64,000 bases of DNA, from positions 228,522,247 through 228,586,246 of the forward strand of contig NC_053491.1 of the NCBI RefSeq assembly GCF_905171775.1, read 5' to 3'. Position 1 is the stretch's first letter, and each line of letters begins with the position of its first letter. A program made the translations under genes and the position numbers. Positions 42,300 to 53,689 of the stretch are shown here, piece after piece. This DNA is from Rana temporaria (taxonomy: Eukaryota; Chordata; Amphibia; Anura; Ranidae). The notes under the pieces are model-generated. The model did not search any database and was not told the origin of the DNA. It was given only the letters and a program-made list of their open reading frames with translations.

Positions 42300-43312
42300 A
42301 AATGACTAAGTAGTGTATGTAAATATGTCTCTTTGCTGATGATACAAAGGTGTGTAATAAGGTTGATATCCCTGGAGGTGTCTGTAACATGTAACATGAT
42401 TTGGCATTTTTGGAAGATTGGTTCAATGTTTCTAAATGTAAAATAATGCACCTAGGAAAAAATAATCCTCTGAGAGAGTCCAACATTGGGGGTACAGTGT
42501 TAGCCAGCACTACAGAAGAACAAGATTTGAGGGTACTTATTTCAGATGATTGCAAAATGAATAAACACTGTAGCCAGGCAGTGAGAAAAGTGAATAGACT
42601 TATAGGATGCATCACTAGAGAGATCACCAGTAGGATGAAGGAGGTTATGATTCCCCTATATAGATCTTTAGTGAGACCTCATTTAGAATATTAAGTCCAG
42701 TTCTGAAGACCTCACTTACAAAAAGATATTGATAAGATAAAACAAGTCCAGAGACAGGTAACAAAAATGGTGAAAGGTTTGAGGGGTAAAACATATCAAG
42801 AGCAACTTCAAGAACTTAAAGTGGCTGTTCACCCTGTACAACCACCTTTACCTACAGGTAAGCCTAAATTAAGGCTTACCTGTAGGTGCTGGAAATATCT
42901 CCTAAACCATGGTTTAGGAGATATTTACAATAGAGCCTGCGCCAATGTCTATGGCGCATGCGCCAAAATCTATGGCGCATGCCCACTATAGAAAGGGCGA
43001 TTGTGCCGTGGTCATGCCGTGACTGGCGGCTCCTGCGTGCATGCGACTCTGGCCAGTCACAGCCCCGGAGTTCACAGCCCCGGAAGGAAGAGGGATGAAG
43101 ATGGACGCTCGCTGGCAGTGGGGACAGCGGTGACATTGCAGGCTTCCGTTTCAGGTAAGTGACACATAAAGGGCTACTATGCAATGCATAGTAGCCCATT
43201 ATGCTTTACCTTTGCAGGGAAATAAAGAGGAAGCAAAACCCATAAGGATTTAATTCCTCCTTAATATGTAGAGTCTTGTGGAAAGAAGGGAAATGGGAGA
43301 TATAATTGAAAC
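42300..43312 (+). pseudogene. CR1/L2-type LINE reverse transcriptase remnant, interrupted by a MITE
   Basis: LFADDTKV at 42329-42352 is the catalytic block. In the next frame WFNVSKCKIMHLGKNN follows, then a long open stretch (42401-42694) with LISDDCKMNKHCSQAVRKVNRL..PLYRSLVRPHLEY, the thumb region conserved in CR1/L2 LINEs. KQVQRQVTKMVKGLRGKTYQEQL continues after a frame change. At 42816 a TTAA MITE interrupts it. Reading resumes at 43261 with SLVERREMGDIIETF. Several frameshifts and stops make it dead. No endonuclease or 3' tail was found. Confidence 0.75.
42816..43264. mobile_element. TTAA-type MITE inserted in the LINE, family B
   Basis: TTAA at 42816-42819 and 43261-43264 flank a 441-bp insert that cleanly splits the LINE coding sequence, so the target duplication is certain. 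Internal palindromes include TACCTACAGGTAAGCCT/AGGCTTACCTGTAGG (42849-42888) and ATATCTCCTAAACCATGGTT and inverse. The frames at 42767-43199 are readings of it. Confidence 0.8.
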
Positions 43313-43314
43313 CT

Positions 43315-43540
43315 TTAACCACTTGCCTACCAGTCGCCGTCATTATACCAGGGCAGGTTGGCATGATCCCGTGAATCGCCATAGGTATACGTTGGCACCT
43401 TTAAGGGCGACAGCGGGCACATGTGCGCATGCTGCATAGCAGGGGACCCAATGCGCGTGGCTGGCGGTCTCGCGAGCACGAGAGCAAGAGCGGGGATGTG
43501 TGTTTGTAAAAATACAAATCCACGTTCTGACAGGAGATAA
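43315..43540. mobile_element. piggyBac-like element fragment
   Basis: TTTAACCACTTGCCTACCAGTCG..ATTATACCAGGGCAGG resembles the left end of the CCACTTG-type TTAA family (8511-9720), with a GC-rich body (CGCGAGCACGAGAGC). The right end is lost where Penelope-like sequence begins. Confidence 0.5.
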
Positions 43541-43860
43541 ATAGCTCCATCAATTTCTTTCTGTTTGCATAGTAAAACATACCTTTTGGTAGGTGTCCCA
43601 TGAACAACTTCTTGTCCTTGTTACTTCCATGGTTGCCAGTATCCATTTTCTTTTGCTATTATATCTTACTTTTTTATTTTTTTACTAGACAAATCACATT
43701 CTCCTATCCAATACCCCTGACGAAGGGCTTGAACCAGAAACGCGTTGGGTACCGGAGATATTATTCAATAAATCTGAGAGTATTCATTATACTATTCCAT
43801 GCTTTCTATGTAATTTTGTCATGTTGTTTGTCTATCTTTTTGTCTTTTGATATGACATGT
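43541..43860 (+). mobile_element. Penelope-like element end with hammerhead-like motif
   Basis: AT-rich sequence (AATAGCTCCATCAATTTC..TTTACTAGACAAATCAC) leads into a hammerhead-type core at 43712-43751. AATAAATC and an AT-rich tail follow. The 124-codon frame at 43600-43974 reads this non-coding end. Confidence 0.5.
43712..43751 (+). ncRNA. Hammerhead ribozyme-like motif
   Basis: Order on the + strand: TACCC, CTGACGA, AGGGCTTGAACCA, GAAAC, GC, GTT, GGGTA. Helix I (TACCC/GGGTA) forms five pairs; the core is canonical; helix III is the minimal C-G type; the triplet is GTT. Helix II is weak (GG/CC). Confidence 0.5.
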
Positions 43861-44994
43861 AGAGATGAGCTTAAACACCCCTGGTTTGGTTTGCAGCAGA
43901 ACATGCGAACAGGCAAAACATTTGTTCGAACACCGCTAAAGTCTATGGGACACGAACATGAAAAATCAAAGTAATAATTTTAAAGGTTAATATGTAAGTT
44001 ATTGTCATAAAATGTTTAGGGGACCCGGGTCCTGCTTGGAGAAATTACAACATATTGTTGCAATTAGGGAGATATGTATCCTTGGTTCAAATAAAGCAGA
44101 TTGAGTTGTGACTTGTGCATATTACTTTAAAACATTATCCAAGGATCTTCAATTTCATGCTACTATAGCCTCCTTGTGCACATACAGCTTAACAAAAACA
44201 GATCACCTAACCAAAAAGTATCTTCACCACCATATAGCAATATATTTAGGGAGGACGTTTATTGTTAATTACCAAAATCTATTTTATACAAACTAAACAC
44301 ACATAATTCCCTGTTGCTCATTCACACAAGGCTCATGGCATATTTTAAAAAAAAAGCTAGAAACAACCCTGTATCCACAAACCCATTCCACCAAGCTCAA
44401 ATAGATATGACTAACCGATCATGGGGCTCAGCAAAAGACCCTGATTGGTTTGAACAGGGTCACAAAAATAAGAGCACCCCACTCTACGCAACAAACATAC
44501 TGTATATCAGGGCAAAGAAAGATTATCAAATATAAAAATACAATAAAGTCCTACATCAACACTGACTGTTTTGTACAATTGTCTACAATTGTTTAAATCA
44601 ATCTTATCTTTAACGCTAAAGAAGTGCAAATATAATCTGTATATCAGGAGAGAAGTGGTGCAACTCCAGGGTCACTAATGTGTAAAGAGTGAATGCCTGC
44701 TGCTTTGTTGTCAGGACTAGTAGGAGGAAATGAAGACCATACAAGATATACTGTAAATACTACTCAACCAGTGAGGAAATAATGCTTCAAAGATGCCTTG
44801 TACACTTAAACACTTCTACCTACCTGTATTGAAATAAGAATACATGACAACCAAGGTATGGAATCAGGGAATTAGGTGTTTAGAGTCATATTATAAATAT
44901 ATAATCTAGTAGTGACAGTACGGAAATGAACATGCAGGTATGTGATGTGCAGCATGAACTTTGTTCACATTACATTTTATAGGTTTCCTTGATT
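43861..44994. other. Unassigned, with one abundant-repeat fragment
   Basis: 43890-44060 (GAACATGCGAACAGGC, GTCTATGGGACACGAACATG) matches inversely 55080-55210, so both are copies of one interspersed repeat. The remainder has no recognisable feature. Confidence 0.4.
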
Positions 44995-45450
44995 TGGACT
45001 GAAGCCTCGGCAAGAACCAGCAAGAAAACTGCTGGCAGAGCTTTCTTGCCGAGTAAACCGAGCGTGTGTACGAGGAAAATAGAGAACATGTTCTCTATTT
45101 TCTCGTTGTGAGATTCTCGGCAGTTTTCTTACCGAGAAACGCAAGAGTGTGTATACTTACCTGGTCGCTGTGGAAACCTGCGCATGCTCAAAATGACTTT
45201 GAAGCATGTGCGGTAGCTTCCTAGGCATAGGTAGGGTGCAGCAAGATGGCGGCGACGGCATCGAATGTGACAAGCGCACGCTCGTCTTACGCGATGACAT
45301 CACGCATTCTTTCCTTTCAAGAGAACCGCGGTTCTTTTGAAAGGAGAGTCTGTACACTCGGGCAGCAAGAGATTCTTGCCAAGAATCTCATCTGGAAAAA
45401 CAACGTTTTTTTCCTGGCGAGATTCTTGCCCGTGTGTACAGGGCTTAAGA
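44995..45450. mobile_element. Harbinger-like MITE with GTGTACAGGGCTTAAG end
   Basis: Repeated TCTTGCCGAGTAAACCGAGC, CTCGGCAGTTTTCTTACCGAG and the right end GATTCTTGCCCGTGTGTACA..GGGCTTAAG. The left end is diverged (GAAGCCTCGGCAAGAACC). The interior includes AGAACATGTTCTC palindromes and a GCGCATGCTCA-type segment also seen in other GTACACAC elements. No transposase. Confidence 0.55.
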
Positions 45451-45752
45451 CTTTCAAAATACTGACAGTTTATTGTATCTGCAGAAGTTAGGTCTATAGC
45501 CATTACATATTGATCCAATTTAAAAGGTAAGAAGCAGACACAGAAGTGTTTGAAAATAGCTTATTTTCTACAGTTACTGCTTACTTGTTAAATTATTTAA
45601 GACGTATTAATTCAGTATAAGCCCTATACCCAAGAGCACTGTCAAACACCTTTCTATGTGGAAAGCTGCAGCACCTAAAGTAACAGAACATCCTAAATAA
45701 TGGCAAAAAAGTAAACTTTAAAAAAAGGATTTAGAGCATAAATTTCCCTTTG
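45451..45752. other. Unassigned spacer
   Basis: AT-rich sequence between two MITEs; nothing recognised. Confidence 0.4.
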
Positions 45753-45755
45753 TTA

Positions 45756-46196
45756 TGCCGCGTACACACCATCACTTTATGTGATGAAAAAAAATGACGT
45801 TTAAAACGTCACTTTAAATGACCGTGTGTGGGGGAAAACGTTGTTTTATGTCTTGTAAAAAACGACCAAAAAAAATTGAAGCATGCTTCAATTTTATGTG
45901 TCGTTTTTCAAAACTTCATTTTTTACTTCACAGAAATTGACCGTGTGTAGCAAAAAACGTCGTTTAAAACAACGTTTTTTCACCCACGCATGCCCGGAAG
46001 CTACTTATGAAGCGAGCTTCAATGGAAAAATGTGGTGAACGTAACCTCGCTTTGCTAGAACATTGTGAGAAAAACGATGGTGTGTTGGCAACTTCGTCTT
46101 TGAAAATTGAAGTTTCAAAAACGTAATTTTTTACTTCACAGAAAATGTCGTTTTTTTTTTTTATCACATAAAGTGATTGATGGTGTGTACGCGGCA
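45756..46196. mobile_element. PIF/Harbinger-type MITE
   Basis: Ends TGCCGCGTACACACCATCAC and its inverse (..GTGTGTACGCGGCA) extend into ACTTTATGTGAT / ATCACATAAAGT. TTA at 45753-45755 faces ATA at 46197-46199, an imperfect duplication. The body contains ACGTTTAAAACGT and CCACGCATGCCCGGAAGC. Same outer terminus as the 7.8-kb Harbinger element. Confidence 0.8.
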
Positions 46197-46199
46197 ATA

Positions 46200-47735
46200 C
46201 AGTTTCCATAGATGGACCGCTTTTATAATGCCTTATTCGCTAAAAATACACAAATATATAAAGCAAATGATTTCTGGTACACCTATTTGCCTGTCTATAA
46301 TTGAAACACATAAATGTACATTTTTTTCAAGATGTAAGCATTTGTAGGGAAATACTAGGTGTGTTTACAAACTACATGAAAGCTAGGCATGTTTATGCAA
46401 TGGAGTGAATAAAGTAAACCGAGTGTAGTGACTAGTGCTATTGAATCCAACCCTCCAACCTTTTTTGTGTAGCAAGATTTTTCTTAGGTTTCTGTGGACC
46501 TCCTAGCTTGTGTTAGATGGACATTTACTGCTTTTAGGTTTATTCAAGCAGCATGTAGTTTTGCTGAGGAAAGGTGTGGGTAGGAATGCATTGCATGCTT
46601 GCACATTGAATCAGAATCAAGCATACCTGCCCTCAATCCATCCATTATATATATATGCTCCAACTTTGGAGATTCTCAAAATAGTGCAGTATACTAGGGT
46701 GCCGTGAAGTGGCCCTGCAGCTCACCCATATATTTTCAAATGAATGCAAACTAAACCCCCTGGTTTTAACGTGAACTGTTAGACAGGACAATTTGGTTTG
46801 TTTCAGGCTGGTTGGTAAGTGAGATGGGGATTTTTCTTTGTTGTTTTTTTGACATGTGTCACCCTTCCATTTGCTCTTTGCTGCAAAGACCAGTTATAGG
46901 TTGAGGTGGTTGCCATTTGTTTATATCAGACTCACTCTGTATTGCCCTCTTACAGTGTTATCCTACCTAGGCCATTGAGTGGTTGCTGATAATGTAAATT
47001 GTTTTTGCCAGCTAGAGTTATATCATCTTGGCACATCTAACTCTATTCTTTACATGTTGCCAATGTTGGATATGGGCTGGGAGTGTACACTGTACTACAT
47101 ATGTACAGTAGAGATTGTACACTAGAAAAAGACAAAAACAGAAATGTTTATTGGGCAGAAGACACAAAAGCACTTTAACCTGCTTTAGTATTCCCATTGA
47201 TTTGCATGGGTGAAAAGTAAAGTGGTCATTAGAATGACTGCATTTGGGAATGTAAACTGCAGTCCTTTGTGTGAAAATTTGGTGACACTTCACATGCAAT
47301 TCTTAAAAAAAAAATATATATATATATATTGGGAATGTTGTCTCTTGATTCTTAAAAAGTTAATTTAGTAATGATTAAGGGTTAGATAGGCTTTTCTGAT
47401 TTCATTAATGTGTTGACCTAACAAAAAAATTTTTTTAGCCTGACTTCAATGCAAGAGCCAAAAACTTGTATATAGGAGGCACTGAAACAAGAGATGGTTT
47501 ACCTCCTCAATGAAGAAGTCCAATGGCTTAGTTAGCTCTCTATAACTAAAGGGCCTCAACTTGATTGTAGGTGAATGAAAGATGGCACAAAATAAAACAT
47601 GGCACAAAATAAAACATAACCATCATACCAAAAGTTTAGGAGTTCAAGAGTATTTATTTTATTTAAAAAAAAGTCAAAAGTTTACAAGACAGGACATTTT
47701 AGGGGCTTCAACAAATCCTCTTCATTCAAGCTTTC
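46200..47735. other. Unassigned AT-rich sequence
   Basis: No element ends, coding motif or RNA gene recognised over 1.5 kb. A short (AT)n stretch is at 47312-47330. Confidence 0.4.
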
Positions 47736-47736
47736 A

Positions 47737-47985
47737 GGCTGGGTTCACACATCTGATGGAAGCGGCTCACAGCAGGCATCCGGTGTGCCCCTGTTCTCTA
47801 TTAATTTCTGCCTGAATTCAGCCCTGAAACGGAGACAAAGATGCACAGGACTCCTGTGCAAGACGCTCTGCAGCCGCAAAGAAGATATGTGAACCAGCTC
47901 CATAGGGAGCCAGTCACAGTCTCCTGTCATGTGAATTGGATGTGGAGAAACGTGCATCCAATTCGCATAGGTGTGAACCCAGCCT
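47737..47985. mobile_element. MITE with GGCTGGGTTCACAC ends, TCA duplication
   Basis: GGCTGGGTTCACAC and its inverse GTGTGAACCCAGCC, with TCA immediately outside both ends. About 240 bp, with weak internal symmetry and no coding. Confidence 0.65.
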
Positions 47986-48110
47986 CAATGTTGGTATAAA
48001 AAAATTGTTGGTCTCATGTAGAATAATGAAGTGTAAATTAAATTGGGTTTGGCTGCTTTGAAACTTTTTCCCTAAATATGTGCTTCAGCAACTGGTAGTG
48101 TGATCAACGC

Positions 48111-48502
48111 TTAAAGCGAAGGTCCCTGGCAAATTTTTTATTTTTTTTAAAGCCAGCAGCTACACATACTTCTGGCTTTTAATAAAAGGACACTTACCTG
48201 TTCTGCGGTCCAGCAATATCGGCACCACAGCTGCCACTGCCATTACAGGTAAGGGAACCCGGCAGTGTAGTCTTACGGCTAATGCTCATGCACGAGGCCC
48301 CGCTCCTCTGTCCTGCTGGCTTGGCGACAGGGGGAGGAGGGGGAAGGAGGAGGGAGCCCTACGGTGACATCATGGGCCATGGCACGGCCTCCCAGAGGGG
48401 GGGCAGAAATTTCCCCTCCCCGAAAGGTGCCAATTGTGGCACCGGAGGGGGAGAGGAGACAAATGAGCGGAAGTTCCACTTTTGGGTGGTACTTCGCTTT
48501 AA
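48111..48502. mobile_element. TTAA-type MITE (T2/Kolobok-like), family C
   Basis: TTAAAGCGAAGGTCC at the left and GGTACTTCGCTTTAA at the right, with TTAA borders. The right half (GAAAGGTGCCAATTGTGGCA..AGACAAATGAGCGG) matches 57320-57370. The frames at 48279-48602 are readings of the element. Confidence 0.75.
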
Positions 48503-49440
48503 GTGTCAAGGGGCCCCCTATAAATTCTTCATAAATTATTATTATGAATCCTGTAGGAGATGGATGGGTGTACATGACACTGTTCACCATAAGACTGAGT
48601 AAGACCCATCATATACAGTATCTTAACAAATTAAGTTCAATATATAAGTTTGCGACCTTGCCCCCACATTGGTAAATTAAACGCAACAAAAGGTACAAAC
48701 AAAAGGATTTCTTTATTTGACCTAAAGATGGATAAAGATATAATTTTGGTAAATACCATTCCCAGTACTTAGTATGAAATATTTTTACATGTATTTAAAA
48801 TACAAATTTCAAAGAACTACAGAAAAATATGAATTATGCTGTGAAAATAACTTTCATTATTTAAGTCATTATTTGGTGTGTTTGGCTTCCGTACTCTTTT
48901 TGTTTGTTAAGCATCTATATCCCATAATAACACATTCAAATAGGTCATATAACCCTTCCTTTCTCCTCCTCTTGAAGGAATTGACAGCACATTCTTTACA
49001 AACAACATGCAGTCACCCTCTTTTGAACTAGAGAAGAATAAAAATGAAGGTAATTATTGCTATATAAAGCATAAAAGCCTTGTGCGTTATTGTAATTTTT
49101 AATCATAACTACCCTCTTACGCAGAAAAACAAAAACTGAAAAGGGAGAAAATAGGATACTGTGTGAGACAGTGTAAAAGTATTAGTACCAATGAGACAAT
49201 GAAACGGACAATCTGAGAAGAAGATTGAAAAGAAAATATAAGAAGGACAAATAGATATGTTTGAATGGAAGAGGGTTCATTCACCTTTTCTAAAGAAAGA
49301 CTTTTGAATTTTTGGGTTGCACAATTTAATTGTCTTGCCTATGAAATATAGTAAAACATATCATTTATGCAACATGCAAAGAACTCCAAGTAGGAAACTA
49401 CAGTAAAGCAATTTTGAAATGGGACTATCTTTAATACAGC
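48503..49440. other. Unassigned AT-rich sequence
   Basis: Nothing recognised. The 85-codon frame at 48774-49031 lacks a family motif. Confidence 0.4.
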
Positions 49441-50094
49441 ATAAATATATATTTTTCTCTAACTAGGGATGATCTGAACTGACTTGGGTTTGGTTCAAGC
49501 AGAGTTTGAGAGAACTACAAGAAAAGTTTGGATACCAAACCTGAACCCCACTAAAATCAATGGGAGGCAAAACGAATGAAATGAATGAATGAATGCCCAT
49601 TTTCTGAGTTATTAGGCAGAGAGCTGTCAAAAATATGAATGGGGGCACTGCCCTGAGCAACATATACCAATGCAAAAAAATAAATGAAATTCCTTTCAGC
49701 TAGGGACAGTGATTTTGTAAAGCACTGACATTTAAAACTTAAAAATTGATAAAAAAAAAAAGCTGGAAATGAAATGTCATTTGCAAGCAATTTAAACTGT
49801 ATTTTTTCTTTCTAAATGTAGCACATTCTACAGAGAAAAAAAGAAAAGAAAAATAAATTGTGTTGAATCTCCCCCAAAATGCATACTAGACCTTTTTTTT
49901 TAAGATGTGACACAGATATAAACAAAAAGACAACTTCACATTGCATAAAGATTGCTCAGAGCGCATCAAGTACATCAACCATATTGCATGTGAGTGGAGG
50001 GAACTACTTGGTCAGGCTCACTCCTTTAGCTGAAGTCTAATACAGGGTAAACAAAAGCTTCTTTGCCCATCACTTTTTATCTTTAAATTGAAAA
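49441..50094. other. Possible interspersed repeat fragment
   Basis: TTTGGTTCAAGCAGAGTTTG..ACCCCACTAAAATCAATGGG is similar in style to the GTCTATGGGACACGAAC repeat at 43890 and 55150, but no ends are visible. The rest is unassigned. Confidence 0.3.
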
Positions 50095-50210
50095 AGAGAA
50101 ATGGAAAAAGGGAGAGAAAGAGAAAAAAGAGAACACGAGAGAAGGGGAGAGCGGAGAGAGAGAAAAGAAGAGAATGAGAGAGAAGAAAAAAATATATATA
50201 TAAACATCAA
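50095..50210. repeat. GA-rich polypurine tract
   Basis: About 110 bases of AGAGAAAGAGAAAA-type purine sequence at the 3' end of the adjacent reverse-strand L1-like element, where such tracts often occur. It gives the Glu/Arg-rich frame at 50101-50292. Confidence 0.85.
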
Positions 50211-50274
50211 AAAGGGGAGGGGCAATTACCCCCAGGGAGTCAAGGTCGATAACACTGAACAGACAATGGGGATC

Positions 50275-51340
50275 CTAGACGAAGGATCCTGACGTGTATT
50301 GGTGGAATTCGTCAGAGAAGCAAAAGAGGTTCCAATTAAACCATCTGGACTTATGTTCCTCTGAATTATCTCGCAAAGCAGAGGTCAGATCTTCCATTTG
50401 CTCAATGTCCTTCACTCTTGTGAACCATTGGGCCATCATTGGTGCAGACTGTCGTTTCCAAAGGGGTGGGATGCTGGCCTGTGCAGCATTAAGGATATAT
50501 TTGAGAAGGGATTTATGATACCGTTTCCTTGATAAGGGGGTAAGGTTAAGGAGGACTGCCACTGGGTTATGATGTAGTAAAATGTCTGTGAGTTTCTGTA
50601 TGAGCTTAAGCACCGGCTGCCAAAATGTTTGGAGCACAGGGCAATCCCAAAAAATGTGAAAGAAGGGTGCCTGAGTGTAGGCTGCAACACCAACAGCAAA
50701 CAGTTTGTAGAGGAAATATCTTAGCCAGCACAGAAGGTGTTCTGTACCAGCACATCACTATTTTATATGCAGTCTCTTGATATTTGCTACAAAGAGAATA
50801 TTTCTTGCGCGGAAAAAAGTATGCATTCTTTTTGGGGTTCTGTGAAGGTGATTTGTAAGTCTCTCTCATAAGAATGGAGGGTCTTCAGTGGAGTGAAGGT
50901 CTAGCAAGGATTTGTAGGAGGTTGATAAGGACCTACTGATCGGTCTCTCTCCCAAGCAGAGTTCCTCAAAAGAGTGGAGATTTCTGACAAAGTGGGTTGG
51001 TTTGGGCAATGAGCCAAGAAAATTAGATAGTTGATTGATCCTCCAGTGGTCTAAAGACAGTGGAGCCCGGCCTGAGAGCAAGGTTTCCATAGTTAGCCAA
51101 CCAGAGGAACGTAGAAACAAAGAGGCCCTCATGAGTCCCCGTGGGGCTTGCAAGAGGAAAGATGGGTCAGTGAGGCCAGGTATAAAATCCGGGTGACCAA
51201 CGAGTGGCATAATTGGGAATGGAAAATTACTTAGTGAGGATAAACTAAAAAAACGTTTTATTTCCATGAGAGTTGGTGCATTCAGTGAGTGAGTAGTCAA
51301 GTGGGTGGCAGGATTTTTCCCTGCCCAAATCACAGAGCGC
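50275..51340 (-). pseudogene. L1-type LINE ORF2, 3' part
   Basis: The reverse strand carries, in order but with frame changes, the C-terminal third of an L1-type ORF2. First is HPDFIPGL..LRSSGW..FEELCLGE (51320-50870). Then comes KYQETAYKIVMCWYRTP..LQTVCCWCC, with the tryptophan/cysteine stretch of the L1 C-terminal region (50860-50640). Last is ILLHHNPVAVLLNLTPLS..LLKYILNAAQASIPPLWKRQ..MEDLT (50637-50290). The catalytic FADD region is not included, so the copy is 5'-truncated. A purine tract follows downstream as in many L1-like 3' ends. At least two frameshifts separate the pieces. Confidence 0.75.
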
Positions 51341-51638
51341 TCTGCTGTGAGAGCCATGATTGGCCAAAGGCAGGGTGCCTTTAGCCAATCATGGTTTTGG
51401 GGGCTAAGTCCACAATATATAAGGCTGCTTACACGGCAGCTGTATATAGTGTAATGATTGAGAGAACGTTAGCTAGCGGCAGGTTAGTTAGTTGTGTTAA
51501 AGCCGATTAATCGGATAATATGGTAATATGTGAGGGGCGCTAAATAGTAAAAATTGCACAATATAAATTCCAGTGTGTTACAGCATAAACTGTATACACA
51601 GAACTGGGTGATAATATACTGTAATAACCAACGGGTGT
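51341..51638. other. Repeat fragment with short palindrome, then unassigned
   Basis: ATGATTGGCCAAAGGCAGGG/GCCTTTAGCCAATCAT at 51356-51390 forms a hairpin. The flank CAGAGCGCTCTG is palindromic. It looks like part of a small frog repeat inserted next to the L1-like element. Confidence 0.4.
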
Positions 51639-52125
51639 TTAAAGCGGAGCTCCACCCTAAAGTGGAACTCACGCTGATCGGAACCCGCCCCCCCTCCGGT
51701 GTCACATTTGACACCTTTCAGGGGGAGGGGGGTGCAGATACCTGTCTAAAGACAGGTATTTGCACCCACTTCTGGCCACACGTCACGGGAAAAAGACGGG
51801 TTTTTCCTGACTTCCCGTCTGTCCCCCGTTGTGTGCTGGGAACACTCGGCTCCCAGCACACAGCGTGTGAGCCAATCGGCGGGCGCAGCGTGACTCGCGC
51901 ATGCGCCGTAGGGAACCGGGTAGTGAAGCCGGAGCGCTTCACTTCCTGGTTCCCTCACTGAGGATGGCGGGGGGAGCAGCAGAGAGACGAGCAATCGCTC
52001 GTCCTCTGCTGCGGACGGCGCTGGACTCCAGGACAGGTAAGTGTCCTAATATTAAAAGTCAGCAGCTGCAGTATTTGTAGCTGCTGGCTTTTAATATTTT
52101 TTTTTTACTGGCACATCCGCTTTAA
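51639..52125. mobile_element. TTAA-type MITE (T2/Kolobok-like), family C
   Basis: TTAAAGCGGAGCTCCACCC at the left and the diverged inverse GGCACATCCGCTTTAA at the right. Contains AAAAGCCAGCAGC-type inverted words (TTAAAAGTCAGCAGCTGCAG / TAGCTGCTGGCTTTTAATA near 52052-52094), also seen at 48158-48183. Frames at 51554-51994 are readings of it. Confidence 0.75.
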
Positions 52126-53060
52126 ATGGTGTCCATGTGTACAATATATACCATACAATGTGAGTGACAAATAAATAAATAAATAACCTATATTATAAAC
52201 AAATGACAGGTGTTAATACACACTCTAGTGACCGGAATAATCCATGTGCAAATGGATGCAAGTGATACAGTCCCAAAACGAATTGGAAGTAATTCAAAGT
52301 GCAAAGTGATCATATATCTTCCAAATATGATGTGCCAGAAGAGAGTGGTCCACCTTCACCAAAGTTCACCAAATATAAAGATAGATGGCTCCTTACCAAA
52401 CGATGTTGACCAAATTAATTAAAATGTGGTCAATGCTAGCTTGTGGTTAAATATGGGTCAGCAAAATCTCATACAGGTTCCGATGGCAGCAGCAGACCGG
52501 ATCCCAAAAAAAGAGAGAAAATGCCTCCATAGTGTAAAACGTTTTATTAAATCATCAAAATTAAAAGCACAGTGCCAAATGGCTGCTTACTATTGCTGGT
52601 GCCCGTATCCCGGCACTGAGGCTGTATGCTTGTAGGGATAAGGAAGTATGGAGAGAGATGTAGTCGTATCGTGGAAATCCGGCGTGATCGGATAATAGCC
52701 TTAAAAAAAAAATAGCATTTTTTTTGGCCCAAATTGGGCAGATTACAAAACACAAAATTGCCGCAAAAACACATTACATGCTGTTCTGCAGCTTCTCCAT
52801 TGAAGTATATTGAACCAAAAAAAAAAAAAATATCACCGTTTTGCGTTAAAAAGTCCTTGCCCTTTCCAAATACGCAGCAGCTGAAAAAAAATCATGGATG
52901 TGAACGTGTCCCATAGGAAAACATGTAAATGAACTGTAGTGTGTTTCTGCAAAAAGCACCAAGAGACACAGAGGGGTGACCCCAGGCCTGAGATGTTTAG
53001 TAACATAATGGGGGTTAAAAAAACAAAAATAAGTACAAAAAGAGCAAATAATCGCTACTG
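52126..53060. other. Unassigned, partly retroelement-like sequence
   Basis: 52126-52680 (ATGTGTACAATATATACC, AAATAAATAAATAA, repeated CCAAATATGATGTG..ACCAAATATAAAG words) has the character of Penelope-like non-coding ends but no hammerhead core. The rest is AT-rich without features. Confidence 0.35.
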
Positions 53061-53063
53061 TAA

Positions 53064-53426
53064 TGCCACGTACACACGATCGGTTAAAAAAATGGACCGA
53101 TGGATTTTTTCATCAGATATCCGATGAAGCTGACTTTCATCAGTCTTGCCTACACACCATCGGTTAAAAATCTGTTAGTGTCAGAACGCGGTGACATAAA
53201 ACACAACCACGTGCTGAGAAAAATTAAGTTCAATGCTTCTGAGCATGCGTCGACTTGATTCTGAGCATACGTGGATTTTTAACTAATGGAATTGCCCACA
53301 GAACATCGTTTTTTTCTATCGGGTTTTTAACCATCAGATATTTTTAAAACAGGTTCTACGTTTTTTCACCGATGGGGCCCAAACACGTTCGTTTTCATCA
53401 GACGAACCGATCGTGTGTACAGGGCA
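53064..53426. mobile_element. PIF/Harbinger MITE related to the 7.8-kb element
   Basis: TGCCACGTACACACGATCGG and its inverse ..CCGATCGTGTGTACAGGGCA, with TAA at 53061-53063 and 53427-53429. Interior words (ACCGATGGATTTTTTCATC, ACACCATCGGTTAAAAATC, CTGAGCATGCGT, GTGTCAGAACGCGGTGAC) match both ends of the 19865-27662 element. It is therefore a deletion derivative of that family. Confidence 0.85.
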
Positions 53427-53429
53427 TAA

Positions 53430-53689
53430 GGGGTTAATTTTTTTACTGTGGGACAGTGAAAGTAATATTAACCAAAGCAATTTGCTTTTTCGTACTATAA
53501 AGGGCTAATATTCGTTTTTTTAACCCCATTATGTTACTGGCCGATTAATCGATTATGAAAATTGTAATCGATTAATTTCATAATCGATTAGTTGTCGATT
53601 AATCGATTAGTTGTTTCGGCCCTTATATATATATATACTGTGCAGTCAGTGTACAGTATATAATACAGTGTATTGAAGTGGTTAAGGGG
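53430..53689. repeat. ATTAATCGATT-rich stretch
   Basis: GATTAATCGATT recurs four times within 53540-53610, forming overlapping AT palindromes, followed by a TATATATA run. Possibly part of a short repeat; nothing coding. Confidence 0.6.

Noticed and set aside
50101..50292. Glu/Arg/Lys-rich forward frame resembling a coiled-coil protein
   Set aside because: Translation of a GA-rich purine tract at the end of the L1-like element.
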